DNA of 64,000 nt from Vibrio pacinii DSM 19139 (GCF_000711795.1 NZ_KL543977.1:180934-244933); one strand, 5' to 3'. Positions 12,878 through 22,985 are shown, counted from the stretch's first letter. The notes: generated from the sequence alone by a model not told the origin. A program made the numbers and translations.

Positions 12878-13408
12878 ATGAGCAAAAAAGACACCGAGAT
12901 GAATGATGACTTCGCCCTGTTTAGGGATGCAGTACAAGGCGTTAAAAAGTTGGCACAGGATACCATAGTCCGACAGCCAAAAAGAAACAGTAAGCAAAAA
13001 GAAATTCGCCGCGACGCCCGTGAAGCAAGCGATACAGAGTTCTATTTTTCTGATGAGTTTGTGCCATTGCTCAGCCAAGATGGGCCCACACGTTATGCGC
13101 GCGACGGTGTCTCTCATTATGAAGTCAAACGTCTACGTCGCGGTGTTTATGTTCCGGATGTGTTTTTAGATATGCACGGCATGACTCAGCAAGAAGCCAA
13201 GCGTGAACTCGGGGCAATGATCGCTTACTGCATTAAAAACGAAGTCAGTTGTGCGTGCGTACAGCACGGCATTGGCAAACACATCCTTAAGCAAAAAGCG
13301 CCACTATGGCTGGCCCAACACCCTGACGTAATGGCCTTTCACCAAGCGCCGTTAGAATATGGTGGCAACGGTGCTTTATTGGTCTTACTGTCTATTCCAG
13401 ACAAATAA
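12878..13408 (+). CDS. smrB: ribosome-rescue endonuclease SmrB
   Basis: SmrB cleaves mRNA at collided ribosomes. The 176-residue protein has a basic N-terminal tail that binds the ribosome and a C-terminal Smr domain. Domain motifs seen are DMHGMTQQEAK and the HGIGKH catalytic segment. I prefer the ATG at 12878 (MSKKD...), which lines up with the E. coli start; an in-frame ATG four codons upstream (12866) is possible. It converges on flhB with only 24 bases between stop codons and no clear terminator. Confidence 0.92.
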   Translation: MSKKDTEMNDDFALFRDAVQGVKKLAQDTIVRQPKRNSKQKEIRRDAREASDTEFYFSDEFVPLLSQDGPTRYARDGVSHYEVKRLRRGVYVPDVFLDMHGMTQQEAKRELGAMIAYCIKNEVSCACVQHGIGKHILKQKAPLWLAQHPDVMAFHQAPLEYGGNGALLVLLSIPDK

Positions 13409-13432
13409 AGCACCAACCAGACAGGTAATAAT

Positions 13433-14563
13433 CTAACTGCGAAAATCTGGAGGAATCGGTAGATCTGACGTTTTCAGATTTGGCCGTTGTCCACCGCGCT
13501 TACGATATTGCTTAAGCTGGAAAACATACGCAAGAATCTGTGCGACGGCAGTAAAGAGGCCATCTGGAATCTCTTGTTCGAGCTCTGTGGAGTGGTATAG
13601 CGCTCGAGCTAATGGCGGCGCCGGAACGATGTAGATATCGTGTTCACGAGCAACTTCACGGATTTTAAGTGCCATATGATCAGTGCCTTTGGCGACCACA
13701 ATCGGCGCGCGATCACTGTCTTGCTTATAACGAAGGGCGACCGAAAAGTGCTCTGGGTTGGTCACAATCACGTCGGCTTGTGGGACTTCCGCCATCATGC
13801 GGCGCTGCGCAGCTTCACGTTGCAACATGCGGATACGCCCTTTGACTTCAGGCTTACCTTCGGTCTCTTTGTATTCGTCTTTGAGCTCTTGTTTGGTCAT
13901 TTTTAACTGATCGGCGTGTTGCCAAATCTGAAATGGAATATCGATTGCGGCAACAATCAACAAGGTACAACTAATCAATAAAATAAAGTCGAGCAAAATA
14001 TCAAGGGCGTGGAAAATGTTTTGCGGATAGACATCCATGCTGAGCTGAAACAGATCTTCTTTAGCAGCATTGATCAAATAGAACGCCATGCCCGACACCA
14101 AGGCAACTTTTAGTATCGATTTAAGCAGTTCGACCCAACTTTGCAACCCCACCATACGTTTGAGGCCACTAAGTGGGTTCATCTTCGACCATTTAGGCAT
14201 CGCCGCTTGCGCTGAAAAGCTAACGCCACCCACGCCCGCAGCCCCAACCAAAGCCGCAACAAACAAAGTGATCAGAATCAGTAGCAGCGGTAACAGTAAG
14301 CTGCCTAACGAGCCGAGAGCAATATCATACAACTTAACTTGATCAAAGATTTCCTCACGCGACAGACTAAATAGCCGTCCCATCGCGTCAAAAAGTGCGC
14401 GTGCCAGCCCCTCACCAAACCACATTAATGCGATGGAACCGACCACTAATACCGACACCGACGCGAGTTCCTTAGACCTTGCAACCTGCCCTTTTTCACG
14501 AGCCTGTTGCAAGCGCTTGGGCGTCGCGTCTTCGGTACGTTCTTGACCATCTGACTCTGCCAT
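13433..14563 (-). CDS. flhB: flagellar type III export protein FlhB
   Basis: FlhB is the export-gate protein that autocleaves and switches secretion from hook to filament substrates. The 376-residue protein starts with the family leader (ESDGQERTEDATPKR), has four membrane segments (about 30-210) and a cytoplasmic C-terminal domain. The autocleavage motif, usually NPTH, reads NPEH here (TNPEHFSVAL), keeping the Asn-Pro scissile bond. Start is supported by AGGAGG four bases before the ATG. It is the last gene of the fliK-flhB group; fliR lies 8 bases upstream. flhA is not in the window. Confidence 0.95.
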   Translation of the reverse strand: MAESDGQERTEDATPKRLQQAREKGQVARSKELASVSVLVVGSIALMWFGEGLARALFDAMGRLFSLSREEIFDQVKLYDIALGSLGSLLLPLLLILITLFVAALVGAAGVGGVSFSAQAAMPKWSKMNPLSGLKRMVGLQSWVELLKSILKVALVSGMAFYLINAAKEDLFQLSMDVYPQNIFHALDILLDFILLISCTLLIVAAIDIPFQIWQHADQLKMTKQELKDEYKETEGKPEVKGRIRMLQREAAQRRMMAEVPQADVIVTNPEHFSVALRYKQDSDRAPIVVAKGTDHMALKIREVAREHDIYIVPAPPLARALYHSTELEQEIPDGLFTAVAQILAYVFQLKQYRKRGGQRPNLKTSDLPIPPDFRS

Positions 14564-14571
14564 TGCGCCTC

Positions 14572-15354
14572 CTAGCAGTTAAGCCTGATTAAGCGGCAAA
14601 TCTGTTGCTCGCCTTGAACCCAAAACAGCTCATAATGACTATATAGACCACTAATGATGTACCAACAAATCAGCAAGCCAACCATAAGCGCAAACGCGAA
14701 ACCGAGTGAAAAAATATTTAACTGCGGCGCTGCACGAGTCATCACACCAAAAGAAAGGTTTATCGTCAGTAGCGCGATAATGCCGGATAACGACATACTG
14801 AGCGCGACTTTAAACATAATCCCAAGCCAAAGCGCTAACTCACGAAAATCAACAGTTGTTAGCGAGCCCGAACCAATCGGTAGCGATTTGAAACTCATCA
14901 CCACCAGCATGATCATTTTTAAATGGCCGTCGGTGGCAAGAAAAAACATCGTCGCCAAGAACATAAACAATTGACCGAGCAAAGGCGTATTCTGACCATT
15001 AGCCGGGTCGACCATCGAGGCAAAACCCAAGCTCGCTTGCATACCGAGTATTTGACCAAGGATAACAAAAGTTTGGATCATAAATTGGGTGACGGTCCCC
15101 ATCGCAACACCAATGATTACCTGCTCAAGCAAGGTCATGAAACCTGCAAAAGAGAGCAGCTCGATGGTGTCGGGTACCGCAGGAATAGCAGGCATGACCG
15201 CAAAGGTAATTGCTAAACCTAAATAGAGTCGCACTCGGGTAGAAACAAAACGCGCGCCCGTCACCGACATAACCATTAACATCGCCGCGATGCGTGTATA
15301 TGGCCAAAAGTAGTTGGCAATCCAATCGAGTACAATGCTAGCAGGATACTCCAT
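14572..15354 (-). CDS. fliR: flagellar export gate protein FliR
   Basis: FliR joins FliP and FliQ in the helical export-gate pore inside the MS ring. The 260-residue product is hydrophobic throughout with about six membrane segments. It contains the family stretch LGQILGMQASLGFASMVDP near the middle. It starts 8 bases after the fliQ stop and ends 8 bases before flhB, fitting a tight operon with the other gate proteins. Confidence 0.93.
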   Translation of the reverse strand: MEYPASIVLDWIANYFWPYTRIAAMLMVMSVTGARFVSTRVRLYLGLAITFAVMPAIPAVPDTIELLSFAGFMTLLEQVIIGVAMGTVTQFMIQTFVILGQILGMQASLGFASMVDPANGQNTPLLGQLFMFLATMFFLATDGHLKMIMLVVMSFKSLPIGSGSLTTVDFRELALWLGIMFKVALSMSLSGIIALLTINLSFGVMTRAAPQLNIFSLGFAFALMVGLLICWYIISGLYSHYELFWVQGEQQICRLIRLNC

Positions 15355-15362
15355 AATAAGAC

Positions 15363-15632
15363 CTAATAGAGAACCTGAGGTAAGCGTTCGACCATGCTAA
15401 AGAAAAATTCCATCAACATTTGTGTCATCCAGTGACCAAACATCATTAACGCCAGTAAGGTGACAATTAAACGTGGCAAGAAACTTAGCGTTTGTTCGTT
15501 GATCGAGGTAGCGGCTTGGAAAATCGCCACCACTAGACCGATCATTAAACTGGGAATAATAATCGCGCAGACCATGATAAGCACCATCCACAGTGCTTCA
15601 CGAAACAGCTCGACAAACATCTCAGGAGTCAT
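15363..15632 (-). CDS. fliQ: flagellar export gate protein FliQ
   Basis: A small gate subunit of 89 residues with two membrane helices (about 15-40 and 50-75). The start ATG at 15632 is chosen because a GGGAG Shine-Dalgarno precedes it and the family begins at MTPEMFVELF; the frame is open eight codons further upstream inside fliP. It therefore begins just after the fliP stop (15646), in the conserved order fliP-fliQ-fliR. Confidence 0.93.
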   Translation of the reverse strand: MTPEMFVELFREALWMVLIMVCAIIIPSLMIGLVVAIFQAATSINEQTLSFLPRLIVTLLALMMFGHWMTQMLMEFFFSMVERLPQVLY

Positions 15633-15645
15633 AGATTTTCTCCCG

Positions 15646-16521
15646 TCACAAGGCAAAGCTGCCGGCTAAGGTCGACAAGATTAAGTTCCAACCATCAACC
15701 AGAACAAACAACATTAGTTTAAAAGGCAGAGAAACGATCATCGGCGACAACATCATCATACCCATCGCCATCAGAACCGAGGCAACCACCAAATCGATAA
15801 TCAAAAACGGTAAGAACAACATAAAGCCAATCTGGAAAGCCGTTTTTAGCTCAGAGGTGATAAAAGCAGGAATTAATACCGCCATTGAGACATCTTCTGG
15901 TGCGGTTGCGGTTGAGCCAGAAATATTGACAAAGGTTTCGAGGTCTTTGACTCGAGTCTGCTTGAGCATAAAGTCTTTCATTGGTACTTGAGCAACATCA
16001 AAGGCCTGCCTAGCGCTTATTTGCTCGTTGATGTAAGGCTGGATTGCGTCATCGTTGATTTTGTTCAGGACCGGCGACATGATGAAAAAGGTTAAGAAAA
16101 TGGCGATACCGATAATGACCTGATTAGATGGCGTCTGTTGTAAACCCATCGCTTGGCGCAATATCGACATCACCACCACAATACGCGTAAATGACGTCAT
16201 CAAAATGACCATGGCAGGCAAAAAGCCGAGCATGGTCATGAGCGCTAAGATCTGCAGATTAATCGAGTAATCTTCGGTGCCGTCTGGATTGGTTGTCATG
16301 GTAAACGCAGGAATACCCGATCCACTGCCAGCAACAACGCTGCTCGACGTGGTTCTTGATGCGCCCTGATCACGCTCCATCGCCGCCACCGTTACCGAAT
16401 CAGCCGGAGCAATATTTGCCGGAACTGGCGTCTCTAGCTCTTGCTGCGCCGATGACATGGTTGCAAACAGAGCGAAGGCTAACGCTAGCAACAGCGTTAC
16501 AAAATTAGTGGTTTTTATCAT
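15646..16521 (-). CDS. fliP: flagellar export gate protein FliP
   Basis: FliP is the main ring of the export gate. The 291-residue precursor has a cleavable-looking signal sequence (about 1-25), a non-conserved Ser/Ala-rich segment to about 80, and then the conserved four-helix core. Visible signatures are [19 protein letters not shown] and [19 protein letters not shown]. It overlaps the end of fliO by 17 bases, a usual coupling in this operon. Confidence 0.95.
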   Translation of the reverse strand: MIKTTNFVTLLLALAFALFATMSSAQQELETPVPANIAPADSVTVAAMERDQGASRTTSSSVVAGSGSGIPAFTMTTNPDGTEDYSINLQILALMTMLGFLPAMVILMTSFTRIVVVMSILRQAMGLQQTPSNQVIIGIAIFLTFFIMSPVLNKINDDAIQPYINEQISARQAFDVAQVPMKDFMLKQTRVKDLETFVNISGSTATAPEDVSMAVLIPAFITSELKTAFQIGFMLFLPFLIIDLVVASVLMAMGMMMLSPMIVSLPFKLMLFVLVDGWNLILSTLAGSFAL

Positions 16522-16909
16522 TCTTCTTTAACAGCTGAGTCAGTTGACTTGAAAACGGACTGGCAGCCAGCTCCTCCTGAGACAGTGGTTTTTCCAGCTT
16601 TGAAATCAGTTGAATCGACTGGGCAGTGACACCAACTAAGAACTGCTCTTCTCCCGCCTGGACAATCATGATTCTTTCTCGATGCCCAACGGGCATTTGA
16701 CGAACAACATGTAGCCCTTTCTGGTTGATCAAAGCTGGCACGCGCATCCGCTTAAGTAACCAAGCCAAAAACAAAATAAAGGCAATAACGAACAAGAGCG
16801 ACCCAAAAGTGGTCGCCCAGTCTAACTGGCTACCTGTCGAGGTAGCCATTGCGGTTGGTGAAAGTAGGAAAAGCGCTAAAGGTAAGTACTTCCTAACTTT
16901 TAAAGTCAT
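16505..16909 (-). CDS. fliO: flagellar assembly protein FliO
   Basis: FliO helps FliP assemble or stay stable in the membrane. The 134-residue product has an N-terminal hydrophobic signal, a membrane helix at about 32-52 ([18 protein letters not shown]) and a small cytoplasmic domain with the family pattern [20 protein letters not shown]. Position between fliN and fliP and overlap with fliP support the call. Confidence 0.9.
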   Translation of the reverse strand: MTLKVRKYLPLALFLLSPTAMATSTGSQLDWATTFGSLLFVIAFILFLAWLLKRMRVPALINQKGLHVVRQMPVGHRERIMIVQAGEEQFLVGVTAQSIQLISKLEKPLSQEELAASPFSSQLTQLLKKNDKNH

Positions 16910-16922
16910 ACAAAACCTTACT

Positions 16923-17333
16923 TTATCTGAGTTTCTTAATCCGCTCAGTTTGACTGATCACATCAGTAAGACGAATACCAAACTTATCGTTGACCACCAC
17001 CACTTCACCGTGAGCAATCAAGGTTCCATTGACCAACACGTCAAGCGACTCACCCGCTAAACGCTCAAGCTCGACCACTGAACCTTGGTTAAGTTGTAGT
17101 AAGTTACGGATACTAATTTGCGAACGACCCACTTCCATCGAAATGGTGACCGGGATATCCAAAATCGTATCAAGTTTACGACGCTCATCATCAGTAATTG
17201 GCGATCCAGTGTCTTTTAATTCATCAAGTTGCGCCGACATCACTTCATCAACATCAATCTCTGGCGCTGATGGGTCTTCGCCAAGAGCCGCAGCCCATTC
17301 ATCCGCTAATTTTTGGTCGTCACTCGGTTCCAT
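16923..17333 (-). CDS. fliN: flagellar switch protein FliN
   Basis: FliN forms the lower C-ring with FliM and sets rotation direction and export docking. The 136-residue protein has an acidic variable N-terminus and a C-terminal SpoA (surface presentation) domain with IPVTISMEVGRSQISIRNLL and ELERLAGESLDVLVNG. It follows fliM by 20 bases and precedes fliO by 13 bases. Confidence 0.95.
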   Translation of the reverse strand: MEPSDDQKLADEWAAALGEDPSAPEIDVDEVMSAQLDELKDTGSPITDDERRKLDTILDIPVTISMEVGRSQISIRNLLQLNQGSVVELERLAGESLDVLVNGTLIAHGEVVVVNDKFGIRLTDVISQTERIKKLR

Positions 17334-17353
17334 ACCAGTTACCTATTTTTGTT

Positions 17354-18403
17354 TTATTCATCCATATCACCTTCATCGTCTTCGAGGTCAGAAATGACGT
17401 CTTTACCGAGGAAAGCAATATCGGTTTTAACGACATCGGGACGCTTAATCTTTTCAGAAACTTGCACTGCGAGCTTTTCTCCCGAACGACCCATTTTCAC
17501 TCGGTAGGTCGGCAGCTCTTCGACAAACATTACCGCATGCTCTGGCATATTAATCGGAATAATGTCTCCCGGGCGCAATTCCATCAAATCACGTAACGAA
17601 ATATCTTGTTCAAGTAAATCGACGCGGAAGTTAACTGGCACATCCATGATTTCCTCACGTAGCGCCGAACTCCAACGAACGTCGGTTTCCATCTTGTCTG
17701 ATTGAACACCGGCATCCAACAGTTCACGAATTGGTTCAACCATCGAATAAGGCATCACCACGTGAAAGTCGCCACCTCCCCCATCGACTTCGATGTGGAA
17801 TGAGCTGACAACAATAACCTCTGTCGGGCTAACAATGTTGGCCATACTCGGGTTGACTTCAGAGTCTAAGTATTCAAACTCAACCCCCATCACCGGAGAC
17901 CAAGCTTCTTTATAATCTTCAAATACAATTTTTAGTAGCAACTGTACGATTCGACGTTCCGTTGGGGTAAATTCACGCCCCTCGATACGGGCGTGGAACC
18001 GACCATCACCACCAAAGAAGTTTTCCACCAAGATAAAGACCAAACGCGCCTCCATCGTGACAAGGGCGGTTCCTTTTAACGGTCGAAAGCGCACCATATT
18101 CAAACTGGTTGGTACGTAGAGCGTATTTTGGTACTCACCAAACTTCATCATCTGTACGCCGTTAATCGATACTTCGGCGGTTTTTCGCAGCATATTGAAT
18201 AAGCTGATGCGTAAATGACGTGCGAAACGCTCGTTGATAAGCTCGAGCGTTGGCATCCGACCACGGACAATGCGGTCTTGGGACGAGAAGTCAAACTCAA
18301 CGGCACTGGTGTCCGTGCCAACATCATCATCTTCTACCTCATCGACATCATCGACACCATGCAAAAGCGCATCGATTTCGTCTTGGCTTAGTAGATCAGT
18401 CAC
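17354..18403 (-). CDS. fliM: flagellar switch protein FliM
   Basis: FliM is the C-ring protein that binds phospho-CheY. The 349-residue sequence begins with the CheY-binding peptide LLSQDEIDALLHG, followed by an acidic linker, the middle CheC-like domain and a C-terminal SpoA domain. Translation begins at a GTG (18401-18403) preceded by an AGGTGA Shine-Dalgarno. The gene starts 7 bases after fliL. Confidence 0.96.
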   Translation of the reverse strand: MTDLLSQDEIDALLHGVDDVDEVEDDDVGTDTSAVEFDFSSQDRIVRGRMPTLELINERFARHLRISLFNMLRKTAEVSINGVQMMKFGEYQNTLYVPTSLNMVRFRPLKGTALVTMEARLVFILVENFFGGDGRFHARIEGREFTPTERRIVQLLLKIVFEDYKEAWSPVMGVEFEYLDSEVNPSMANIVSPTEVIVVSSFHIEVDGGGGDFHVVMPYSMVEPIRELLDAGVQSDKMETDVRWSSALREEIMDVPVNFRVDLLEQDISLRDLMELRPGDIIPINMPEHAVMFVEELPTYRVKMGRSGEKLAVQVSEKIKRPDVVKTDIAFLGKDVISDLEDDEGDMDE

Positions 18404-18410
18404 AGGTCAC

Positions 18411-18911
18411 CTATTGCATTACAAAATCAGTAAACAAAACACGTTCGATCACTGGTTGACCAACGGCACGATTCAAGCTGGATTTTATGTCGTCTGTCGC
18501 CTTGTCACGCAATTCAACACGACCATTGGCGGTTCTTAACTGATCAACACTAGCCGAAGCAAACGTGCTCAGTAACGAACTTTCAATCAATGGCGAGTGG
18601 TAACGGGCCAAGTTTTCATTTTCACTGCCTCGCACCATGAGCTGCACTTTAATCTGGACTAAGCGATCTTTATTATCGCCAGCAACGTTAAACAGAAACG
18701 GCTGCGGAATATTTACATACGCCACAGGATCGATCGGTGTCGCCGATTGTTGTGACGCGGTTTGGGCGCCTTGCGACGCGTCATCCGACCCGAGCAAGAA
18801 AAAGGCAGCGCCACCACCACCGACGAGCAACACCACCACCGCAATAATGATGATCAGTAATTTGCTTTTTCCCTTGGGGGCTTCTTCTGTTTCGATTTCT
18901 TCAACTGCCAT
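18411..18911 (-). CDS. fliL: flagellar basal body protein FliL
   Basis: FliL surrounds and supports the stator units. The 166-residue protein has a short acidic cytoplasmic tail, one membrane helix (about 17-40, LLIIIIAVVVLLVGGGGAAF), a Gln/Ser/Thr-rich linker and a periplasmic stomatin-like domain (PFLFNVAGDNKDRLVQ). It sits between fliK and fliM as in other gammaproteobacteria. Confidence 0.94.
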   Translation of the reverse strand: MAVEEIETEEAPKGKSKLLIIIIAVVVLLVGGGGAAFFLLGSDDASQGAQTASQQSATPIDPVAYVNIPQPFLFNVAGDNKDRLVQIKVQLMVRGSENENLARYHSPLIESSLLSTFASASVDQLRTANGRVELRDKATDDIKSSLNRAVGQPVIERVLFTDFVMQ

Positions 18912-18945
18912 AGCTTAACGTTCTCTATTTGTTCATTTTTATAGT

Positions 18946-20967
18946 TTAAGCGTAATAACTAATTCCATCACGCTTTGCCGCGACATTCAAATCAAGATTG
19001 ATGTCTGGTTCAAGGTTTTCTTCACCTTGGAAGCCACGACCGCTGCCTCCTTGAGCAGAATTCCCCTGCCCACTGTCAGCATAGCGCTTTTGTTGCTGAC
19101 CTGAGGCTTGTTGCTGAACCGAACTGTCCCCTAATTGTACACCTTGCTGAGCAAGCATTTCGCGCAATCTTGGCATTGATTGTTCAATCACGTCTCGGGC
19201 TTGCTGATTCGCCACGGTAAAGTGTACCGTTGCGCCATCACCATTCATGCTCATTCGAATCTGCATTCGACCTAACTCTGGCGGATCAAGGCGGATATCA
19301 ATGTTCTTTAAGTTCTTCGACATCATCATTTGTACACGCTCTGCCATCTGCTCACCCGCGAGATCTCGACTGAGTTGTAGCGGAGCTTGCGCCGCTTGCT
19401 CTGCACGTGCTTGAGTCAGTGAGTTCATCCCTTGCTGGCCTGCGGCCTGAGAGAGTTGTTGAGCAAAACCACTACTGCTATTTTCACTGCCTGGCTGCGC
19501 TCCCTCTTTGCTCCCTGAGGCTAATTTACCGAGCGTGCCTACCGCCTTAGCACCCAACGCCGCTTTTAATAACGCTTGGTCTTGGTTTATTGGTGTCGTG
19601 GTTGCTGCAGCGAGTTGTTGTAACTGGCTCGCGGCCAATTCATTAGACATTGAAGTAACTTGAGTATTTGATGCTTGCTGAGCTTGTTGAACCATTTGCG
19701 CTTGCGACTGCTGATTAACCAACGCCTGATGGACTGATTGCGCTACTGCCGCTTGTTGCGATTTTGGTTGGTGTTCAAGTTTGACTTTACCTTCATCAGT
19801 GATGACCTGCTCAGAAGCCCCCCATGGTATCGCCGCAGACACTGTGGCTGAGGTAACATCTGGGGAGGCATCAGCCAGCTCTTGGCCTTCGATCTTAATG
19901 CTGCCAATGGTCGCTGTGACTGGCGCCAACACGGCTTCAGCAGCCTCTTCACCAGCCTGAGTTGCAACCGTTGACGTTGTAGCGCCTCCAGTGGCAAGGC
20001 TAGCTGTCGCTGCCGCAGTCAGTGCCACGGCGGCGGCCTCTTCACCAAGCTGCTCCTCAATAATGGCATGTTCGCCTTGAGTGACAACCATTTTGGGCTC
20101 ATCCACTGCGCTATGTTGCTGCGCTGAAGCGGCGGCTAATTTTTGCGACTGCGCGTCAATGGCTTGGTTTTCACTCTGATTGTGTTTGATGGCAGCGGCG
20201 GCAACGATCGCTTGTTCCGTCAGCGGTTGCGACGCTGAAGACTCACTCTCACTTTGACTTTGCTGAATAAAACGCTGCGCCGATGGTGGAATCACTGGCT
20301 GGTCGCTTTCAGCGGTTGGTGTCTCGCTCACGTTCTGTTGACGATTAACCATTAACGCTTCAGCTTCTTTAGGCGTCAACTTTTGCTCTGCTCCCGCGCC
20401 AAGCTTAGTGTCCGAAAGGGTTGTGCTAGTCTGAGTACTCTCACTGACTACTGGCTTATCATCTGTTAATTGCTCACTCGAAACCGACTTGACACTATCT
20501 TCTGCAAGCACTCTCGGTTGTTGTGGCAACTCTTTGCCGTCTTTTAGTGGTAACGCTTTATTCGATTCATCTAAGCGCTGCAATACTTGATCACTGTCAG
20601 AAACAATTTTCGATGCATCAGGCGCGGGTGACGATTCACCACCTTTGCTAACAGCTTTAGCCTCATTGCTTTCGAGCGCTTCGGCCTCGCTCTCTTCAAG
20701 TAAGCTATCAGTTGATTGGTTACCACTGGCTTGCTTAGCTGCTTCGGGCTCGACTTCGCCTTCTCCGGTCACTTCAATATCGACGTCAGACGTGACGGAC
20801 GTGGCTTTCTCACCACTGACTTCCTTACCCGTTTCGCCTTTGATTAGCGCCGTAAGCTTGGCAAAAAAACCACCTGACTCAGAAGCTTCCGTCGCCGCTT
20901 CACCACCCTCGGGGTTGGACTGGGTCACTTTTTGGCTGTCAGATACCGATGACAAGTTAATATTCAT
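18946..20967 (-). CDS. fliK: flagellar hook-length control protein FliK
   Basis: FliK measures hook length and triggers the FlhB specificity switch. The 673-residue protein is long for the family: a low-complexity Glu/Ser/Gln/Ala-rich ruler of about 530 residues, then the conserved FliK C-terminal domain (DIRLDPPELGRMQIRMSMNG) and a Gln/Gly-rich tail. I use the ATG at 20967 (MNINLSSVSD); the open frame extends 22 codons further without family resemblance. A 248-bp gap with repeats separates it from fliJ. Confidence 0.92.
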   Translation of the reverse strand: MNINLSSVSDSQKVTQSNPEGGEAATEASESGGFFAKLTALIKGETGKEVSGEKATSVTSDVDIEVTGEGEVEPEAAKQASGNQSTDSLLEESEAEALESNEAKAVSKGGESSPAPDASKIVSDSDQVLQRLDESNKALPLKDGKELPQQPRVLAEDSVKSVSSEQLTDDKPVVSESTQTSTTLSDTKLGAGAEQKLTPKEAEALMVNRQQNVSETPTAESDQPVIPPSAQRFIQQSQSESESSASQPLTEQAIVAAAAIKHNQSENQAIDAQSQKLAAASAQQHSAVDEPKMVVTQGEHAIIEEQLGEEAAAVALTAAATASLATGGATTSTVATQAGEEAAEAVLAPVTATIGSIKIEGQELADASPDVTSATVSAAIPWGASEQVITDEGKVKLEHQPKSQQAAVAQSVHQALVNQQSQAQMVQQAQQASNTQVTSMSNELAASQLQQLAAATTTPINQDQALLKAALGAKAVGTLGKLASGSKEGAQPGSENSSSGFAQQLSQAAGQQGMNSLTQARAEQAAQAPLQLSRDLAGEQMAERVQMMMSKNLKNIDIRLDPPELGRMQIRMSMNGDGATVHFTVANQQARDVIEQSMPRLREMLAQQGVQLGDSSVQQQASGQQQKRYADSGQGNSAQGGSGRGFQGEENLEPDINLDLNVAAKRDGISYYA

Positions 20968-21102
20968 ACGAGCTTCACTCACTGTAATACGCACTGTTAG
21001 GCGATAGATGGCGGAGACGCGGCTAATAACCAACGCTGTTGATTTCTATTGCGTGCTATGTCGTTTCTGTTACATACAATCCAATGACTGCAAATAACGC
21101 TT

Positions 21103-21150
21103 TGTAAGAAATAAGCTGCAAGAAATAAGCCAAAGACTGTAAGAAGTAGC
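21103..21150 (-). repeat. three imperfect direct repeats between fliJ and fliK
   Basis: TGTAAGAAATAAGC (21103-21116), TGCAAGAAATAAGC (21117-21130) and TGTAAGAAGTAGC (21138-21150) lie head to tail, read on the plus strand. No reading frame explains them. They overlap a possible sigma-54 element. Confidence 0.7.
21117..21132 (-). promoter_or_regulatory. possible sigma-54 promoter before fliK
   Basis: Minus strand TGGCTTATTTCTTGCA keeps the GG and GC pair with the required 10-base gap and a good -12 half (TTGCA), but the -24 half lacks the AC of TGGCAC. It lies about 150 bases before the fliK start. It could drive fliK-flhB separately from fliE-J, or be chance. Confidence 0.35.
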
Positions 21151-21215
21151 TAAAGGCCACCAGAAGTGAGCCAAAATGCAAGTGAGGCGCGCAACACAAA
21201 CGATGCGAGATGAAA

Positions 21216-21656
21216 TTAATTGAAACGACGACGATTGAATTGCAGTGTGGAAAATTCGTCCATCTGCTTTTGCTCGCGCTGATGCTGTACGCGTTGCTTT
21301 TCATTGTGTTTCTTTTCAATCAACCATTCGTAAGAACGGCGATTTTTGCGACTCTCAAACCAGTTTTGCTCGCAATTAGTCACCTGATCTTTGAAGTGTG
21401 ACTCGGCTTGTTTTTGCTTAGACAGCGTTTCGTCGAGCGTGGTCAAGAAGCGATTTAAATGGGCGTATTGACTGGCATTTAACCCTTTTTGACCACGGTC
21501 TACCAACTGATGACAATAATCAAGCCGATATTTTTCGATTTGTTCGAGCTGCTGGTAATATCCTTCAAGCTCACTACGAGCTTGGCCGAGCGCTAAAGCG
21601 GCTTGGTTTTCGCGCTCTTTCGCTTGTTCTAATAGAAACTCTAATGCATTTTCCAT
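21216..21656 (-). CDS. fliJ: flagellar export chaperone FliJ
   Basis: FliJ is the coiled-coil stalk linking the FliI ATPase to the FlhA gate. The 146-residue protein is charged, Gln/Glu/Arg-rich and helical throughout, with no membrane segment. It follows fliI by 6 bases. Sequence conservation in this family is low, so the call rests on length, coiled-coil pattern and position. Confidence 0.9.
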   Translation of the reverse strand: MENALEFLLEQAKERENQAALALGQARSELEGYYQQLEQIEKYRLDYCHQLVDRGQKGLNASQYAHLNRFLTTLDETLSKQKQAESHFKDQVTNCEQNWFESRKNRRSYEWLIEKKHNEKQRVQHQREQKQMDEFSTLQFNRRRFN

Positions 21657-21662
21657 CGCAGG

Positions 21663-22985
21663 TTACTCCCCTTGCAATAAGTTACGCAGCATGTTGACGC
21701 ACATATCGTAAGGCACGGTCTCTTTCATACTCTGTTGCAAGTAAGTGTCTAACTTAGGTTTGAGGGTAAAAGCACCATCAATCGCAGCATCGGTTCCGGG
21801 CTTATAAGCCCCGATTGAGACTAAATCTTGATTCTTACGGCAAATCGACAATACCTGACGAACCGCTTTAGACATCAACATATGTTCATCTGACGTAATT
21901 TGCGGCATGACACGGCTGACCGATTTTTCGACGTCAATCGCAGGGTAGTGACCAGCATCGGCCATTTCGCGCGACAACACCACATGTCCATCAAGAATCG
22001 CGCGTGATGCATCGGCTATCGGATCTTGCAGATCATCACCTTCGGTCAAGACAGTAAAGAAAGCCGTAATTGAACCTTGTTCAGAGCTGCCATTCCCTGC
22101 ACGCTCTACCAATGCAGGCAGCTTTGCAAACACTGAAGGTGGATAACCTTTGGTTGCGGGAGGCTCACCGACCGACAGGGCAATCTCACGTTGCGCTTGA
22201 GCAAAACGAGTTAAAGAGTCCATTAACAGCAGTACATCAAGCCCTTGGTCGCGAAAATACTCCGCGACGGTCAGGGCGGTTTGACACCCTTTTAAGCGCA
22301 TTAACGGCGAGGAGTCAGCAGGCGCCGCAACCACAACCGAGCGTTGACGGCCATCGACACCTAAGATCTCTTCAATAAATTCTTTGACTTCGCGGCCACG
22401 CTCACCGATCAGCCCGACAACAACAACTTGAGCCGTTGTGCCTCGCGTCATCATCCCTAAGGTGACCGATTTACCGACACCAGAGCCCGCAAATAGACCA
22501 ATACGCTGGCCTTTGCCCACCGTAAGCAGACCATTGATCGCTTTGATGCCAACATCAAGTGGCTCAGAGATCGGTTTTCGGGCAAGTGGGTTAATCGGCT
22601 CTGCGTTAAACGGAGCGCGCTGGTCGGTATAAATAGTACCAAGTCCATCAAGTGGGTTACCAACCCCATCAATCACACGGCCCAATAACTCCATCCCGAC
22701 CGCTAAACCCGTTTCACTGGTCAATGGGGTGACTTTGGCGCCCGGTAAGACACCCGTGATCTGTTCACTTGGCATTAGGTAGAGATTGTCACCAGAGAAA
22801 CCGACCACTTCGGCTTCCATTTCGCCTTGCATGGTTTCCACACTGCATAAGCTACCGATTGGCGCTCGACATCCTGTCGCTTCAAGCGTCAAACCAACAA
22901 CCCGGACTAATTTGCCAGATGCAACGGGACGGCAGGTCAACCCTTGGGTTTTGTACTGCGTGAGGCGTTGTGCTAAAGCAAGCAC
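21663..22985 (-). CDS. fliI: flagellum-specific ATPase FliI
   Basis: FliI is the hexameric ATPase of the flagellar type III exporter. The 440-residue protein has the Walker A loop [15 protein letters not shown], the [18 protein letters not shown] Walker B region and the family C-terminus. It starts with GTG (22983-22985), which shares a base with the fliH stop (TAGTG), so the two are translationally coupled. Confidence 0.96.
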   Translation of the reverse strand: MLALAQRLTQYKTQGLTCRPVASGKLVRVVGLTLEATGCRAPIGSLCSVETMQGEMEAEVVGFSGDNLYLMPSEQITGVLPGAKVTPLTSETGLAVGMELLGRVIDGVGNPLDGLGTIYTDQRAPFNAEPINPLARKPISEPLDVGIKAINGLLTVGKGQRIGLFAGSGVGKSVTLGMMTRGTTAQVVVVGLIGERGREVKEFIEEILGVDGRQRSVVVAAPADSSPLMRLKGCQTALTVAEYFRDQGLDVLLLMDSLTRFAQAQREIALSVGEPPATKGYPPSVFAKLPALVERAGNGSSEQGSITAFFTVLTEGDDLQDPIADASRAILDGHVVLSREMADAGHYPAIDVEKSVSRVMPQITSDEHMLMSKAVRQVLSICRKNQDLVSIGAYKPGTDAAIDGAFTLKPKLDTYLQQSMKETVPYDMCVNMLRNLLQGE

